From Tubiluchus corallicola (taxonomy: Eukaryota; Priapulida; Priapulimorpha; Priapulimorphida; Tubiluchidae): a DNA stretch of 29,755 nucleotides. The stretch spans positions 1 through 29,755 of the forward strand of contig JAQGDQ010001197.1 in assembly GCA_030141605.1 (NCBI GenBank). The letters are read 5' to 3'. The notes beneath the pieces are model-generated. The model had not been told where the DNA came from and did not search any database. It saw only the letters and a program-made list of their open reading frames with translations. The translations under genes and the position numbers were made by a program. Shown piece by piece: positions 1-10,280 of the stretch (its first letter is position 1; every line of letters begins with the position of its first letter).

Positions 1-440
1 AGTATGCACACATGCACACACTCACAGTATACACACATGCACACACTCACAGTATACACACATGCACACACTCACAGTATGCACACATGCACACACTCAC
101 AGTATACACACATGCACACACTCACAGTATACACACATGCACACACTCACAGTATACACACATGCATACACTTTACAGTATACACACACATGCACACACT
201 CACAGTATACACACATGCACACACTCACAGTATACACACATGCACGCACTCACAGTATACACACATGCGCACACTCACAGTATACACACATGCACACACT
301 CACAGTATACACACATGCACACACTCACAGTATACACACATGCACACACTCACAGTATACACACATGCACACACTCACAGTATACACACATGCACACGCT
401 TTACACACATGCACACGCTTTACAGTTTACACACATGCAC
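1..440. repeat. 25-bp minisatellite (AGTATACACACATGC-type)
   Basis: About 17 tandem copies of a 25-bp unit beginning AGTATACACACATGC and ending ACACACTCAC run in from the left window edge, so the true start is not seen. Copies differ by single changes (GTATGC for GTATAC, a GCGC variant, two units with CTTTACAG). The last two or three units, from about 390, are shortened and degenerate. The unit has no stop codon in the three forward frames and is not a multiple of 3, so all forward frames are open and encode H/T/Y/C-rich strings. I treat these as artefacts. The alternating purine-pyrimidine content could favour Z-DNA. Confidence 0.95.
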
Positions 441-1167
441 AAATTTTACAGTATACAAATGTACACGAGGAAGAGAAGAAAAAACAGTGAAAGAACAAAA
501 ACAGATGTAAAGAAAAGAGAAGTAAAGATGAAATGCTGACGGAAAAAAGGTAAATAGAAAAACGCATAAGAGGAGAAAGAGAAAATGGTAGCTAGGTTTT
601 GTGTGACACATATAACTACTGTATTTTTGTAGCTTTAATTTCAGGTTATACACACCTGAAAGACTTTTCAGCCAAAGAAACTGATGAATTGAAATCAAAT
701 ATTCTCTCAAATTGTCATCTTGAATTAGCAGAATCTCGTTATTTCCTAATTTAGGAACTAATTCTTTGAGAATTGTTGAATAATCCTTTTTATTTCTACT
801 CGTTTCTTTATTACTCGACTTTTGCATGGCAACTGTCATACTAATCCATAGCTGGAAATAAATTCATTCTTAACTAAAGTGGATTTTAAAATGATACAAC
901 ATAATTATTACTGCCTGAAAGCAAACTTCTAGCCGTACTTAGCTTCACTGCGCAAACTGTAAACACGAAATGTTATAAAACATGTTGACGGAAATGATTT
1001 CACATTTGCGGAAGTGACCAGTCAGAATAAGGTACATCTTGGGGATATTTTAGAAGTTGTTAAAGGTGTTTTCAGATTTACTCACTGTGTTGAGCCTCAG
1101 AAGTTGAGAATGGCACTAGTTTTTCATGCCTCGAATTAGAGGCATATTTTGTGAGGTGTTATGCAGC
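441..1167. other. unique AT-rich DNA, no gene recognised
   Basis: No recognisable gene, RNA or repeat. An open frame on the minus strand (420-839) overlaps the minisatellite edge and has a low-complexity F/L/S-rich stretch with no domain I can name. I do not call it a gene. Confidence 0.5.
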
Positions 1168-1250
1168 GTGATAATTGTAATCATTGCACCTGCTATAACA
1201 GGTCTTCGCTGTGATAATTGTAATCATTGCACCTGCTATAACAGGTCTTC
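1168..1250. repeat. 40-bp direct tandem duplication
   Basis: A 40-bp segment starting GTGATAATTGTAATCATTG and ending ACAGGTCTTC occurs at 1168-1207 and again, identical, at 1211-1250, separated by 3 bp. Perfect identity suggests a recent duplication, for example by replication slippage. Confidence 0.95.
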
Positions 1251-2146
1251 TATCCGCTTGTCATCATCGACGTCATCCTCGTTCTGTCGACGGGGTTGTT
1301 AATCTGATCAATAATTTAAAATTTTGGTCAAGATTGTCACAGTGCCGGTGTCCGAAAAATACAAAACAAGTTTTAGTCACGGTCGAGTGCAAAGGACTCC
1401 GCCCGAAATACGCAGGAAAATAAAATTCTGTTTCAATTTTGCCGTTAACAGCATTCATTAAATTAGTTATGAGGTGTAAAAAAAATAAAAATGAAATTTC
1501 AAACATCATCTGGGCTCTGGACAGTGAAATGGAAGATAAGAATTTTTATTCTCCTGCGTTTACGAAACAGATTGTTGCTCAATTAGTATGCGAGCGGGTA
1601 CCAGCAGCAACTCAAGAGCAACATTCTGAAATTCTTGCAATAAAATTCTATTGTGAATTGCTGTATGTAATTTGCTGTAATTGTACGATTATCACGTAAT
1701 TGTTCAAGAGTGGTAAATTTTTGTGATGCCCTGAAACTGCTTTTTATAGCAATTCACTGAATAATATCTGAGAAAATCACCATTTGTTATGTTAATCAGC
1801 AATCAGCATTAACAACTGTTTTAATGTAATCATTATCATTGTCACCATTACCATAATCATCATGATCATGATCATAATCATCATCATGCTCGTCGGCGGC
1901 GGCTGCGGCCGCGTCGCCATCGTCATCATTGTCGTTAGCAGCAGCAGCAATCTTTATCACCAACGTTCGTCATCATTGTCTATATTTTCAACACGGTTGA
2001 GTTGTACAATTGGCTATTGACTGTAGGACATCTACTGTAGTATATCTTACTACTTACTCTTGAAAGTAATCTCTGTTATACAGTTATAGATTCATTATTT
2101 GCAGCAGACAAGTTGCTCTCTGAGCTTATGTTAATTGTTCATCCAA
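1251..2146. other. no gene recognised; trinucleotide-rich patch at 1840-1950
   Basis: Small forward frames at 1211-1423 and 1439-1699 show no domain I recognise and no convincing splice context. From about 1840 to 1950 the sequence becomes a mixed trinucleotide patch: CAT/GAT repeats, then a GC-rich CGG/GGC core with a NotI-type GCGGCCGC octamer near 1905, then CAT/GTC and AGC repeats. This is an island of high GC in AT-rich surroundings. It may be a degraded compound microsatellite. Confidence 0.5.
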
Positions 2147-2273
<127 letters not shown>

Positions 2274-2609
2274 ACTATCTTGCAGTGCTGGGACTTATAA
2301 AAACCTGATTTGTACAATAACATTCCAAATAATGTAAAAATAAAAATGTATTTATATTAAAACGGTCTTTCAATAAAAAATTTTTCAAAGGCGCTGTACA
2401 AACAAAAGTATTTAGATAAAATACTAAAAAACTATAATACAATTAGACATGTGTATAGACAAAAAAATCTGCAAAACACTCGCCCTTTATATGTTAAAAC
2501 ACTGCATTAAAACATGAGTTTTCGGCTTCCTTTAAGAAAGAATTTAAATTTGAGCCAATTCTACATAGCCCGTGAAGGGACATGGTGAAAAAATTTCAAT
2601 TTGTATGAT

Positions 2610-3000
2610 CTGTGCGAACGAAATACTAATCCATGTGCACGAAATACTGATCCGTGTGCACGAAATACTAATCCATGTGCACGAAATACTAATCCGTGTG
2701 CACGAATACTAATGCGTGTGCACGAAATACTAATCCGTGTGCACGAAATACTAATCCGTGTTCACGAAATACTAATCCGTGTGCACGAAATACTAATCCG
2801 TGTGAACGAAATACTAATCCGTGTGCACGAAATACTAATCCCTGTGCACGAAATACTAATCCATGTGCACGAAATACTAATCCGTGTGCACGAAATACTA
2901 ATCCGTGTGCACGAAATACTAATCCATGTGCAAGAAATACTAATCCGTGCGCAAGAAATACTAATCCGTGGTCACAAATGACTAATTCGTGTGCACAGAT
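2610..3000 (+). repeat. 21-bp minisatellite, left arm of the TIR element
   Basis: About 18 copies of CGAAATACTAATCCGTGTGC(A). Variants include CCATG for CCGTG, TTCACG for TGCACG, one unit missing an A (near 2705), and AAGAAATAC units at the inner end. The 21-bp length is a multiple of 3, so a frame such as ARNTNPC stays open; the one-base deletion shifts it. The same unit occurs inverted at 3785-3920. Confidence 0.95.
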
Positions 3001-3784
3001 TCAGATTAATGTTTGACAACTGCTACAAGTAGCTACACCTCGCTTTATATCAGTTTTAAGAAAAGCTGAGTTAAACAAAATAGTTAGACTAACCAATGTG
3101 CGCAGTATCAGTTGCATATTTCTAGTCCAATGTGGTTTACCCTATTTTGCTCTGCATAACAGAAATTATTATTACCCCACTTTTACCCTAAATACCAAGT
3201 GCCAGGTAGAGCAACAGCAGGTACTATTTTTAAAATCGTTGGTATGACCCGGCCGCAGTACTAAACTCAGAACCTCCAAGGCAGAAAAACGGCGCGTTAC
3301 AATTAGAAAAACCATCTGGTCATGCAGTAGAATCGTCTGGTTCTACGAGTTATGAGAGGTATGAGTAACTCAATGTTAATCTTTTTCGCCTCTATGTGGT
3401 AGCCTTTAAAAGCCAAGGTACGCGTCTACGCCATTAGCTCCTACAAATTAATGATTCATAATTCATTTTTTTGTGTGAATAAAAATGTGAAATTACAATA
3501 CATAGAAAAGCGTGTATTCTGCAAATCATAAAAAACAACTAATTTGCATTTCATTACAGAGTTACAAAGTAACTACACAGTAACTACAAATCACACTGTT
3601 GCTGATCACACTGTAGAATCAAAATTAAAAATATCTCCTAGATCGCCTAAGCTTTTATTATACTAGTTTTTCGCGTTGAATATTTAATGCATATTGTCAT
3701 AATGCTCAATGCATAGAATAATATTAATAATGCAATAGTACCCTTAACAAGTTAAATTTCACATTACTCAGTTCAGCGGATTGG

Positions 3785-3920
3785 TAATTCGTGGCCACGA
3801 ATTAGTATTTCTTGCACATGGATTAGTATTTCTTGCACATGGATTAGTATTATGTGCGCACGGATTAGTAGCTCGTACACACGGATTAGTAGCTCGTACG
3901 CACGGATTAGTATTTCGTGA
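3785..3920 (-). repeat. inverted 21-bp repeat array, right arm of the TIR element
   Basis: Reverse-complement copies of the 21-bp unit (GGATTAGTATTTCGTG-like), six to seven units, more diverged than the left arm: two carry AGCTCGTA, two carry CTTGCACATG. The inner edge is a perfect 20-bp palindrome at 3785-3804 with TGGCCA at its centre. Confidence 0.9.
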
Positions 3921-3958
3921 ATTAAATTTTCTCACTATGTCCCTTCGGGGGCTCCCTA

Positions 3959-4583
3959 CGATTCAGTTGGTAGCTTATGCCAAAACAAAATACGAACGTA
4001 AGTGCTTACCCTTATTCTTATATCTTAGATTATATTGTTCAATGATTTTTCATTGATTTTAGTCTCCAGTTACTTCAGTTAGTCCTAGCAGACGCCATAT
4101 AGCGCAAAACTTTGACTAAACGTTAAGCCATCTTGGATTTTTGCAAAGCTTAAACTGTGGCAGCCGCCATGGAGCGTGATTGAGATGTTTGCAAATAAAC
4201 CGACACGCAAGTAACTATTGCTCAGTAAACAGAGTTGGGAAAAGCGACACCTGTTGACAAAGATCGAAAATTCCCTTGATCAGCAACGAATTTTTATACC
4301 TCGTCTTATTGGTACAAAGATTTATTTTAAGGAATATTGACCTATATATCATTGAAGTGTTTAAGAGACTAAGTGTTCCTAATATCAATATAATATTGAA
4401 TTGAACTGACGATGAGATTTGAGGTAAAAAAGAGCAACTTACAAGGCGGTTGTAAAGTTTCGAAACTCATCCGCTAGTGAAAGCGTGACATCACCCACCG
4501 ATCTAAAACTGTTGTGTTGTAACTCTCTGAAAGTAATAATTATATTTAAAAGTTAATGACTAAATGTAACATCTATTTTGTGT
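3959..4583. other. no gene recognised; clustered YY1-like GCCAT motifs
   Basis: No repeat or ORF of note. Around 4093-4175 three GCCAT-containing motifs occur close together (ACGCCATA, AAGCCATCTTGG, GCCGCCATGG). The second matches, on the minus strand, the AAGATGGC core bound by YY1-type factors. No matching exon was identified, so any promoter reading is speculative. Confidence 0.3.
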
Positions 4584-4774
4584 AGTCAGTCAGTCAGTCA
4601 GTCAGTCAGGCAGTCAGTCAGTCAGTCAGTCAGTCAGTCAGTCAGTCAGTCAGTCAGTCAGTCAGTCAGTCAGTCAGTCAGTCAGTCAGTCAGTCAGTCA
4701 GTCAGTCAGTCAACCAGTCAGTCAACCAGTCAGTCAATCAGTCTCTCAGTCAGGTAGGCTGTCTGTCTGTCTAT
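4584..4774. repeat. (CAGT)n microsatellite with degenerate tail
   Basis: About 32 nearly pure GTCA/CAGT units with one G interruption near 4609, then a degenerate tail with CAAC variants and a short (GTCT)n run up to about 4774. Confidence 0.95.
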
Positions 4775-4998
4775 CAATCGTCTGATTATTATTCGGGTGG
4801 TCAGTCAATTAGTCGGTCAATTAATCTATAAGCACAATAATTATAGCAAAGTTAATAAAATGTTTCTGCCATAGTCTTTCGTGTTGTGGTCCAAAATGAC
4901 ACAGTTATAATTATTATTATTATTTTTATAGCGCAACATTTGATTGGCCATGGGAAAAATGCGCAAAATTTTTACCATCTACTGTTTGAGCAGAACTA

Positions 4999-5453
4999 CC
5001 GTATTTTCCCGTCTATAAGAGACCCTTTTTTGCTCAGAATTTTCACTTTAAAAATAGGGGGTCTCTTATACATGGGAGTAAGTCTTTTCAATAAGATGCA
5101 TAAATTGTGACACTAATGATTTTAAAGAAATAAGTGCTCTACAACTGTTTTGCGTGTCGCGTTCGACTATGAAGCGGTTGTAAGCAATACAAGCATCATG
5201 ACACGGGCATTATCTCCTCGTTTTCTCTTTTCCTGTTACAGGTTTGCAGGTACGCACTTTAATATATACCAGTACTCTTTTTCTACAACACATTAACTGG
5301 TTTTATTTTGTTTTCAGTACCGCACTGAGTTGAAAAAAGTTGTACTTTACCCTCTAAAAATGTCCGTCTGAAAAAACTTTTTTCCAGAATTTTTGCCTAA
5401 AAATTGAAGGGGTCTCTTATACAAAAGGGTCTCTTATACACGGGAAAATACGG
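4999..5453. mobile_element. 455-bp MITE, TA-flanked, 31-bp TIRs
   Basis: The left end CCGTATTTTCCCGTC and the reverse complement of the right end CCGTATTTTCCCGTG match at 30 of 31 positions, extending through TATAAGAGACCCTTTT. Both ends abut TA (4997-4998 and 5454-5455), the target duplication expected of Tc1/mariner-superfamily insertions. The terminal motif resembles pogo/Tigger-like MITE ends in animals; that family call is from memory and tentative. The motif GGTCTCTTATA recurs inside: once near the left end, facing the left TIR as a small hairpin, and twice at the right end. No transposase is encoded. Confidence 0.8.
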
Positions 5454-5757
5454 TATTTGTGTTTACCTAGTTCACTTACAGTTTAATATTCTCTGAAATA
5501 GTGAAGTTTTCAAAGGAGTTTCCTGGCAGCTTCTTTAGCAAAGAGTTTCTCAAAAAACTGCAACAAAAGATGAACGGAAATTAGGTGTCGGGTGCGCAAA
5601 CAGTGAATAATAATAAAATCTGTGGAATTATTAAGCTTCTACGTACAATTATAGCAATAATAGAAAGCTCTTGAAAAGAGTGTCGGATTTGGTGAACAAC
5701 TTGCCATTTAGAAATAAGGACTAAAAATTAGAAGCTAAAGCAGTAAAACAGCTCTAG
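5454..5757. other. AT-rich spacer, nothing recognised
   Basis: About 300 bp between the MITE and the CT tract. I see no ORF, RNA or repeat. Confidence 0.5.
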
Positions 5758-5990
<233 letters not shown>

Positions 5991-6049
5991 TTGTCCTGTC
6001 TCTTCACCACTACTATAATTGCATAATTGCCAGGAACTTCACTCTCACT

Positions 6050-6123
6050 ATCATCACGATTCTTCATCATCATCACCATCATCATAGTCACCGTCGTCGT
6101 CACCGTCACCGTCATTGTCGTCG

Positions 6124-6166
<43 letters not shown>

Positions 6167-6167
6167 T
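6050..6167. repeat. (CAT)n / (CGT)n compound microsatellite
   Basis: Mixed CAT, CAC and CGT triplets, ending in a pure (CAT)n run of about 15 units. Poly-D, poly-M and poly-I frames across it are artefacts. Confidence 0.95.
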
Positions 6168-6843
6168 TTTAGTGAAGTATATTATCGAATCAGAGTACAA
6201 AAGCAGTGTTTTCCTGTTCTTACAAAGCAGATAATTATAACGCCAGACTTCACGATCGTAGGTGCAATTTATTGCCAACAAGCATCGTTTAAGCGAGCAG
6301 AGCATAAAGCTTTATTATTATGGAGCCCTAATTGGACGTCTTGAAAAGAACGCCTCTATTGCATTCCAAATTGACGTGATTGTACGTTGTGCTGATGAGG
6401 CAGATCAGTGCGTCGCTGAACACTGTGATTTAAGCGAAAACATGAAGTCTGTCCTAAGTAAATGATCAACGTGGTTAGAACAAGTAACCCTGTAGGCATC
6501 AGGTATGTCGGGGAAATGTCCAATACTGTACGGTAAGAAATGGTGAGGCTCAGAAATTAACGCTTCTAAAACGTCAATGAATATAATCAGTAAAACGCGT
6601 AGAGTGTCGACAGTAAATAAAGGTCACAATAGAATAATTGTGATTTCGCGTGTGGTATGTGTTGTGCTTAACATATTAATATCTCAACATAAAGCACAGT
6701 GCAACTCACAAGATTTTTCGTTGATATTTACCTGCTGGTGCCTTCGATGTAATTCAATTCAAATTTTTATTTTTGTAACTAGGACCATATGAAATACAAA
6801 TACAATACTAAAATAAAATACAATGAAATAAAAATTACAAGAG

Positions 6844-6846
<3 letters not shown>
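6168..6846. other. no gene recognised
   Basis: A forward frame at 6262-6465 is more balanced in composition than most here (it contains ALIGRLEKNASIAFQIDVIV). I could not tie it to a family and saw no clear splice signals, so I do not call it. From about 6755 the sequence becomes A-rich with repeated ATACAA/AAATAAA words, similar to a retrotransposon 3' tail. Confidence 0.4.

Positions 6847-6913
<67 letters not shown>
6847..6913. repeat. (AT)n microsatellite
   Basis: About 33 AT dinucleotides with one TAC interruption at about 6900, directly abutting a CAGGGTTAGC motif. Confidence 0.97.
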
Positions 6914-7086
6914 CAGGGTTAGCAAATTAAAAGCTAAACAAATTTTAGATGTTAATTATGTAATAATAGGTTCCATTTCACAAAAAAGCAAGAATTGCCA
7001 AGTCTTAATAATATCTCAAGGGTTAATAATATCTGTCTTATCCGTTTGTCCTTAATCTTTCTATGTGAATCTTTGTCTGGTGGTAC
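6914..7086. other. possible mariner-like terminus at 6914, otherwise unassigned
   Basis: TA-CAGGGTTAGCAAATTAAA begins at the edge of the (AT)n tract. CAGGGTTnnC with a following AATTAAA is typical of mariner-type inverted repeats, and TA is the mariner target. No matching inverted partner was found, so this may be a chance match or a truncated element. Confidence 0.3.
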
Positions 7087-7555
7087 TTCACACGGCAGCT
7101 CAAAACGTTTTCACCTAGTAGTTTTAAAGTCGTTTTAGGAAGCAATTTGAAACAATTTTTAAACAGTTTTGCAGTAAAATCGTTTGAGCGCGTGACGTAA
7201 GCAATGCATACAAGAGCGTCCTCTGAATGTTTGTTTCAAAACTGCACAGAAAGCGTGCGAACTGAGCGCATGCGCAAAGTTGAGTAAAATGGGTATACAT
7301 TTTGCACTTTTTTCACACGCTAAACTTTCACACGTTCATTGGACAAACAAGCAGAAGACACGTGGTTATCAATGTTGATGTCACATCTTTCAAAGGATTT
7401 TGCTGCAAAAATGTTTGAAAACAGCGTTTCAAGCTGCCTCCCAAGCTGCCTCCCAAGCGGATTCAAAGTGGTTTGGTGAAAACACATTCAAAAGTGTTGG
7501 TCTGCAGCGTGTACATTGAAACCCGTTTTAAAATTCTTTACATTTGCAGTGTGAA
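7087..7555. mobile_element. possible MITE with TTCACACNGCA ends
   Basis: TTCACACGGCA at 7087-7097 is mirrored by the reverse complement TTCACACTGCA at 7545-7555 (10 of 11 matching). A second inverted pair, GTTTTCACC, occurs at about 7108 and inverted near 7480. The spacing of the second pair is asymmetric (about 22 and 73 bp from the ends), and I could not define a target-site duplication. The interior holds a small tandem repeat (GCTGCCTCCCAA twice, near 7434-7458), a CRE-like GTGACGTAA near 7194 and the palindrome GCGCATGCGC. Family not assigned. Confidence 0.4.
7266..7275. promoter_or_regulatory. GCGCATGCGC (NRF1-type palindrome)
   Basis: Exact match to the core of the NRF1 consensus. It lies inside the possible MITE, so it may be transposon-borne and not a host promoter element. 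Confidence 0.35.
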
Positions 7556-7610
7556 AAGAGCATTAGAAAATTCCCACTTTCCACTGGGGTTTGCAATTGC
7601 ATGCTGTATA

Positions 7611-8947
7611 TTTTGTATACACCTTGCACACATGCCAAGTGTGTACACCTTGCACACATGCCGGCTGTATACACCTTGCACACATGCCAAGTGTGCACAC
7701 CTTGCACACATGCCGAGCGTATACACCTTGCACGCATGCCGAGTGTATACACCTTGCACACATGCCGAGTGTATACACCTTGCACACATGCCGAGTGTGC
7801 ACACCTTGCACACATGCCGAGTGTGTACACCTTGCACGCATGCCGAGTGTATACACCTTGCACGCATGCCGAGTGTATACACCTTGCACGCATGCCGAGT
7901 GTGTACACCTTGCACGCATGCCGAGTGTATACACCTTGCACGCATGCCGAGTGTATACACCTTGCACGCATGCCGAGTGTATACACCTTGCACGCATGCC
8001 GAGTGTATACACCTTGCACGCATGCCGAGTGTATACACCTTGCACGCATGCCGAGTGTATACACCTTGCACACATGACGAGTGTATACACCTTGCACGCA
8101 TGCCGAGTGTATACACCTTGCACACATGCCGAGTGTATACACTTTGCACGCATGCCGAGTGTGCACACCTTGCACACATGCCGAGTGTATACACCTTGCA
8201 CACATGCCGAGTGTGTACACCTTGCACACATGCCGAGTGTGTACACCTTGCACGCATGCCGAGTGTATACACCTTGCACGCATGCCGAGTGTGTACACCT
8301 TGCACGCATGCCGAGTGTATACACCTTGCACGCATGCCGAGTGTATACACCTTGCACACATGCCGAGTGTATACACCTTGCACGCATGCCGAGTGTATAC
8401 ACCTTGCACGCATGCCGAGTGTATACACCTTGCACGCATGCCGAGTGTGCACACCTTGCACACATGCCGAGTGTGCACACCTTGCACGCATGCCGAGTGT
8501 ATACACCTTGCACGCATGCCGAGTGTATACACCTTGCACACATGACGAGTGTATACACCTTGCACACATGCCGAGTGTGCACACCTTGCACACATGCCGA
8601 GTGTATACACCTTGCACGCATGCCGAGTGTATACACCTTGCACGCATGCCGAGTGTATACACCTTGCACACATGCCGAGTGTGCACACCTTGCACACATG
8701 CCGAGTGTATACACCTTGCACACATGCCGAGTGTGCACACCTTGCACACATGCCGAGTGTGCACACCTTGCACACATGCCGAGTGTATACACCTTGCACA
8801 CATGCCGAGTGTGTACACCTTGCACGCATGCCGAGTGTGTACACCTTGCACGCATGCCGAGTGTATACACCTTGCACACATGCCGAGTGTATACACCTTG
8901 CACACATGACGAGTGTATACACCTTGCACACATGCCGAGTGTGTACA
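7611..8947. repeat. 26-bp minisatellite, about 51 copies
   Basis: Unit ACACCTTGCACACATGCC followed by GAGTGTAT. Three sites vary repeatedly: CACACATG or CACGCATG; the last dinucleotide AT, GT or GC; and rare CCAAG, ACGAG or CCGGC changes. The first four or five units are the most diverged and the right end is abrupt at ACATATC. No stop codon occurs in any frame on either strand, so six frames of about 450 codons are open. Because 26 is not a multiple of 3, the peptides repeat every 78 bp. I read these as artefacts: no splice sites, start context or coding bias support a protein. Confidence 0.97.
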
Positions 8948-8955
8948 TATCTTAG

Positions 8956-9129
8956 TAAAGATAATCATTATTGGTAAAAATTTGTTGTAGGCTACAATGA
9001 TTTGCTTAAAAGTTCTTAAGCTTGTTACAGTTGAACTAGTTTACGTTTATGTAAGAAAGTATCCGTTTTATTTAACCACTTAATAGCGGTCTAAATAAGA
9101 GACTTTACACCATTATCAATATTGATTAT
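8956..9129. other. AT-rich spacer
   Basis: Short spacer after the 26-bp array. No gene or repeat recognised. Confidence 0.4.
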
Positions 9130-9572
9130 CTTTATATTTATATTAGACTATTTATTTAATTCGGTCATAAATTACAAGTACATTTACAATTATAATTACA
9201 AAAAATATCTAAAATATATTCATTAAGAAACAAATACGAGTGTAAAACAATTCATTCAGTCGACGTGTATCATTTTTACCATCATTTTGAATGTGCGGTC
9301 TTGTTTCAGTTGTATATAGCTAAACGCCTGAACTAAACGAATGTCAAATATATAGTCAAACACATAGTCCAAAGACAACACCATAAGTAGCCCAATACAT
9401 ATTTCCAACGTGGTCCAGGTTATTATTAGTCGCACGTTACTTCGATAAACCCGCGTGCTTGGTTGAAGAACCAGCGTACCATTTTTTGAGTCTTTGGTAC
9501 GCCACGGTTGGCAATTGAAACCTTGACCTTCTTGATGCGAAGCGAGCACGCTACCATTGAGCTACACCTGCC
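9130..9572 (-). mobile_element. tRNA-Ala-like SINE, degenerate
   Basis: On the minus strand, from 9572, GGCAGGTGTAGCTCAATGG is a good tRNA 5' half with a pol III A box (TAGCTCAATGGTAG). TTCGCAT follows in the anticodon-loop position (CGC, alanine), and GGTTTCAATTGCC at 9522-9510 is a damaged B box. The T-arm and acceptor stem do not close, so it is not a working tRNA. A unique body of about 370 bp follows, ending in an A/T-rich AATTAAATAAATAG-type tail near 9140, as expected of a SINE sharing a LINE tail. No target-site duplication is clear. The tRNA head is seen directly; the SINE status and 3' boundary are inferred. Confidence 0.55.
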
Positions 9573-9654
9573 AAGATGTCTGAGTTCAGAATACATTTTA
9601 CATAGAAGTTTCGTGAATTTTGTAACCATAACATCCAAGTAAGGGATATTGTCT

Positions 9655-10280
9655 AGTATTGTAATCGCACTGTATTTACCTGACAATGTTTAGCACTGTA
9701 ATCGCACTGCATTTACCTGACAATGTTTAGTACTGTAATCGCACTGTATTTACCTGACAATGTTTAGCACTGTAATCGCACTGTATTTACCGGACAATGT
9801 TTAGCACTGTAATCGCACTGCATTTACCTGACAATGTTTAGTACTGTAATCGCACTGCATTTACCTGACAATGTTTAGTACTGTAATCGCACTGTATTTA
9901 CCTGACAATGTTTAGCACTGTAATCGCACTGCATTTACCTGACAATGTTTAGTACTGTAATCGCACTGTATTTACCTGACAATGTTTAGCACTGTAATCG
10001 CACTGCATTTACCTGACAATGTTTAGTACTGTAATCGCACTGTATTTAATTGACAATGTTTAGCACTGTAATCGCACTGCATTTACCTGACAATGTTTAG
10101 TACTGTAATCGCACTGCATTTACCTGACAATGTTTAGTACTGTAATCGCACTGTATTTACCTGACAATGTTTAGCACTGTAATCGCACTGCATTTACCTG
10201 ACAATGTTTAGCGTGTAATTACACTGCATTTACCGGACAATGTTTAACACTGCAATCACACTGTATTTACCGACTAATGT
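9655..10280. repeat. 37-bp minisatellite with two alternating unit types
   Basis: About 16-17 copies of a 37-bp unit (ACCTGACAATGTTTAG, then YACTGTAATCGCACTG, then YATTT). Two linked forms occur: TGTATTT is followed by AGCACTG, and TGCATTT by AGTACTG, without exception in the intact units. The forms mostly alternate, giving a 74-bp dimer. The last two units (10210-10280) are degenerate. Confidence 0.95.

Larger units (their letters stand above)
2568..3956. mobile_element. nonautonomous TIR element with minisatellite arms (TA-flanked)
   Basis: The left end (2568 on) and the reverse complement of the right end (up to 3956) align through GAAGGGACATGGTG/GAAGGGACATAGTG and a following AAAATTT. 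Each end then runs into the same 21-bp tandem repeat, about 18 copies in the left arm and 6-7 in the right, in opposite orientation. TA dinucleotides at 2566-2567 and 3957-3958 fit a TA target-site duplication. The right terminus carries a GGGAGCCCCC box; the left has only GCCC, consistent with a 4-bp deletion. The interior (about 3010-3780) has no ORF or transposase remnant, so any mobilisation would need an enzyme in trans. The superfamily is not assigned. The inverted arrays show directly in the sequence; transposon status is inferred. Confidence 0.7.

Noticed and set aside
2610-3000. CRISPR-like array
   Set aside because: The 21-bp repeats are directly tandem with no variable spacers, and the context is eukaryotic.
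7473-8968. Six overlapping frames of more than 450 codons with Cys/His/Thr repeats
   Set aside because: They arise because the 26-bp minisatellite unit has no stop codon; all six frames are open at once and there are no splice or start signals.
9500-9572. Functional tRNA-Ala gene (minus strand)
   Set aside because: The B box and acceptor stem are broken and unique SINE-like sequence follows.
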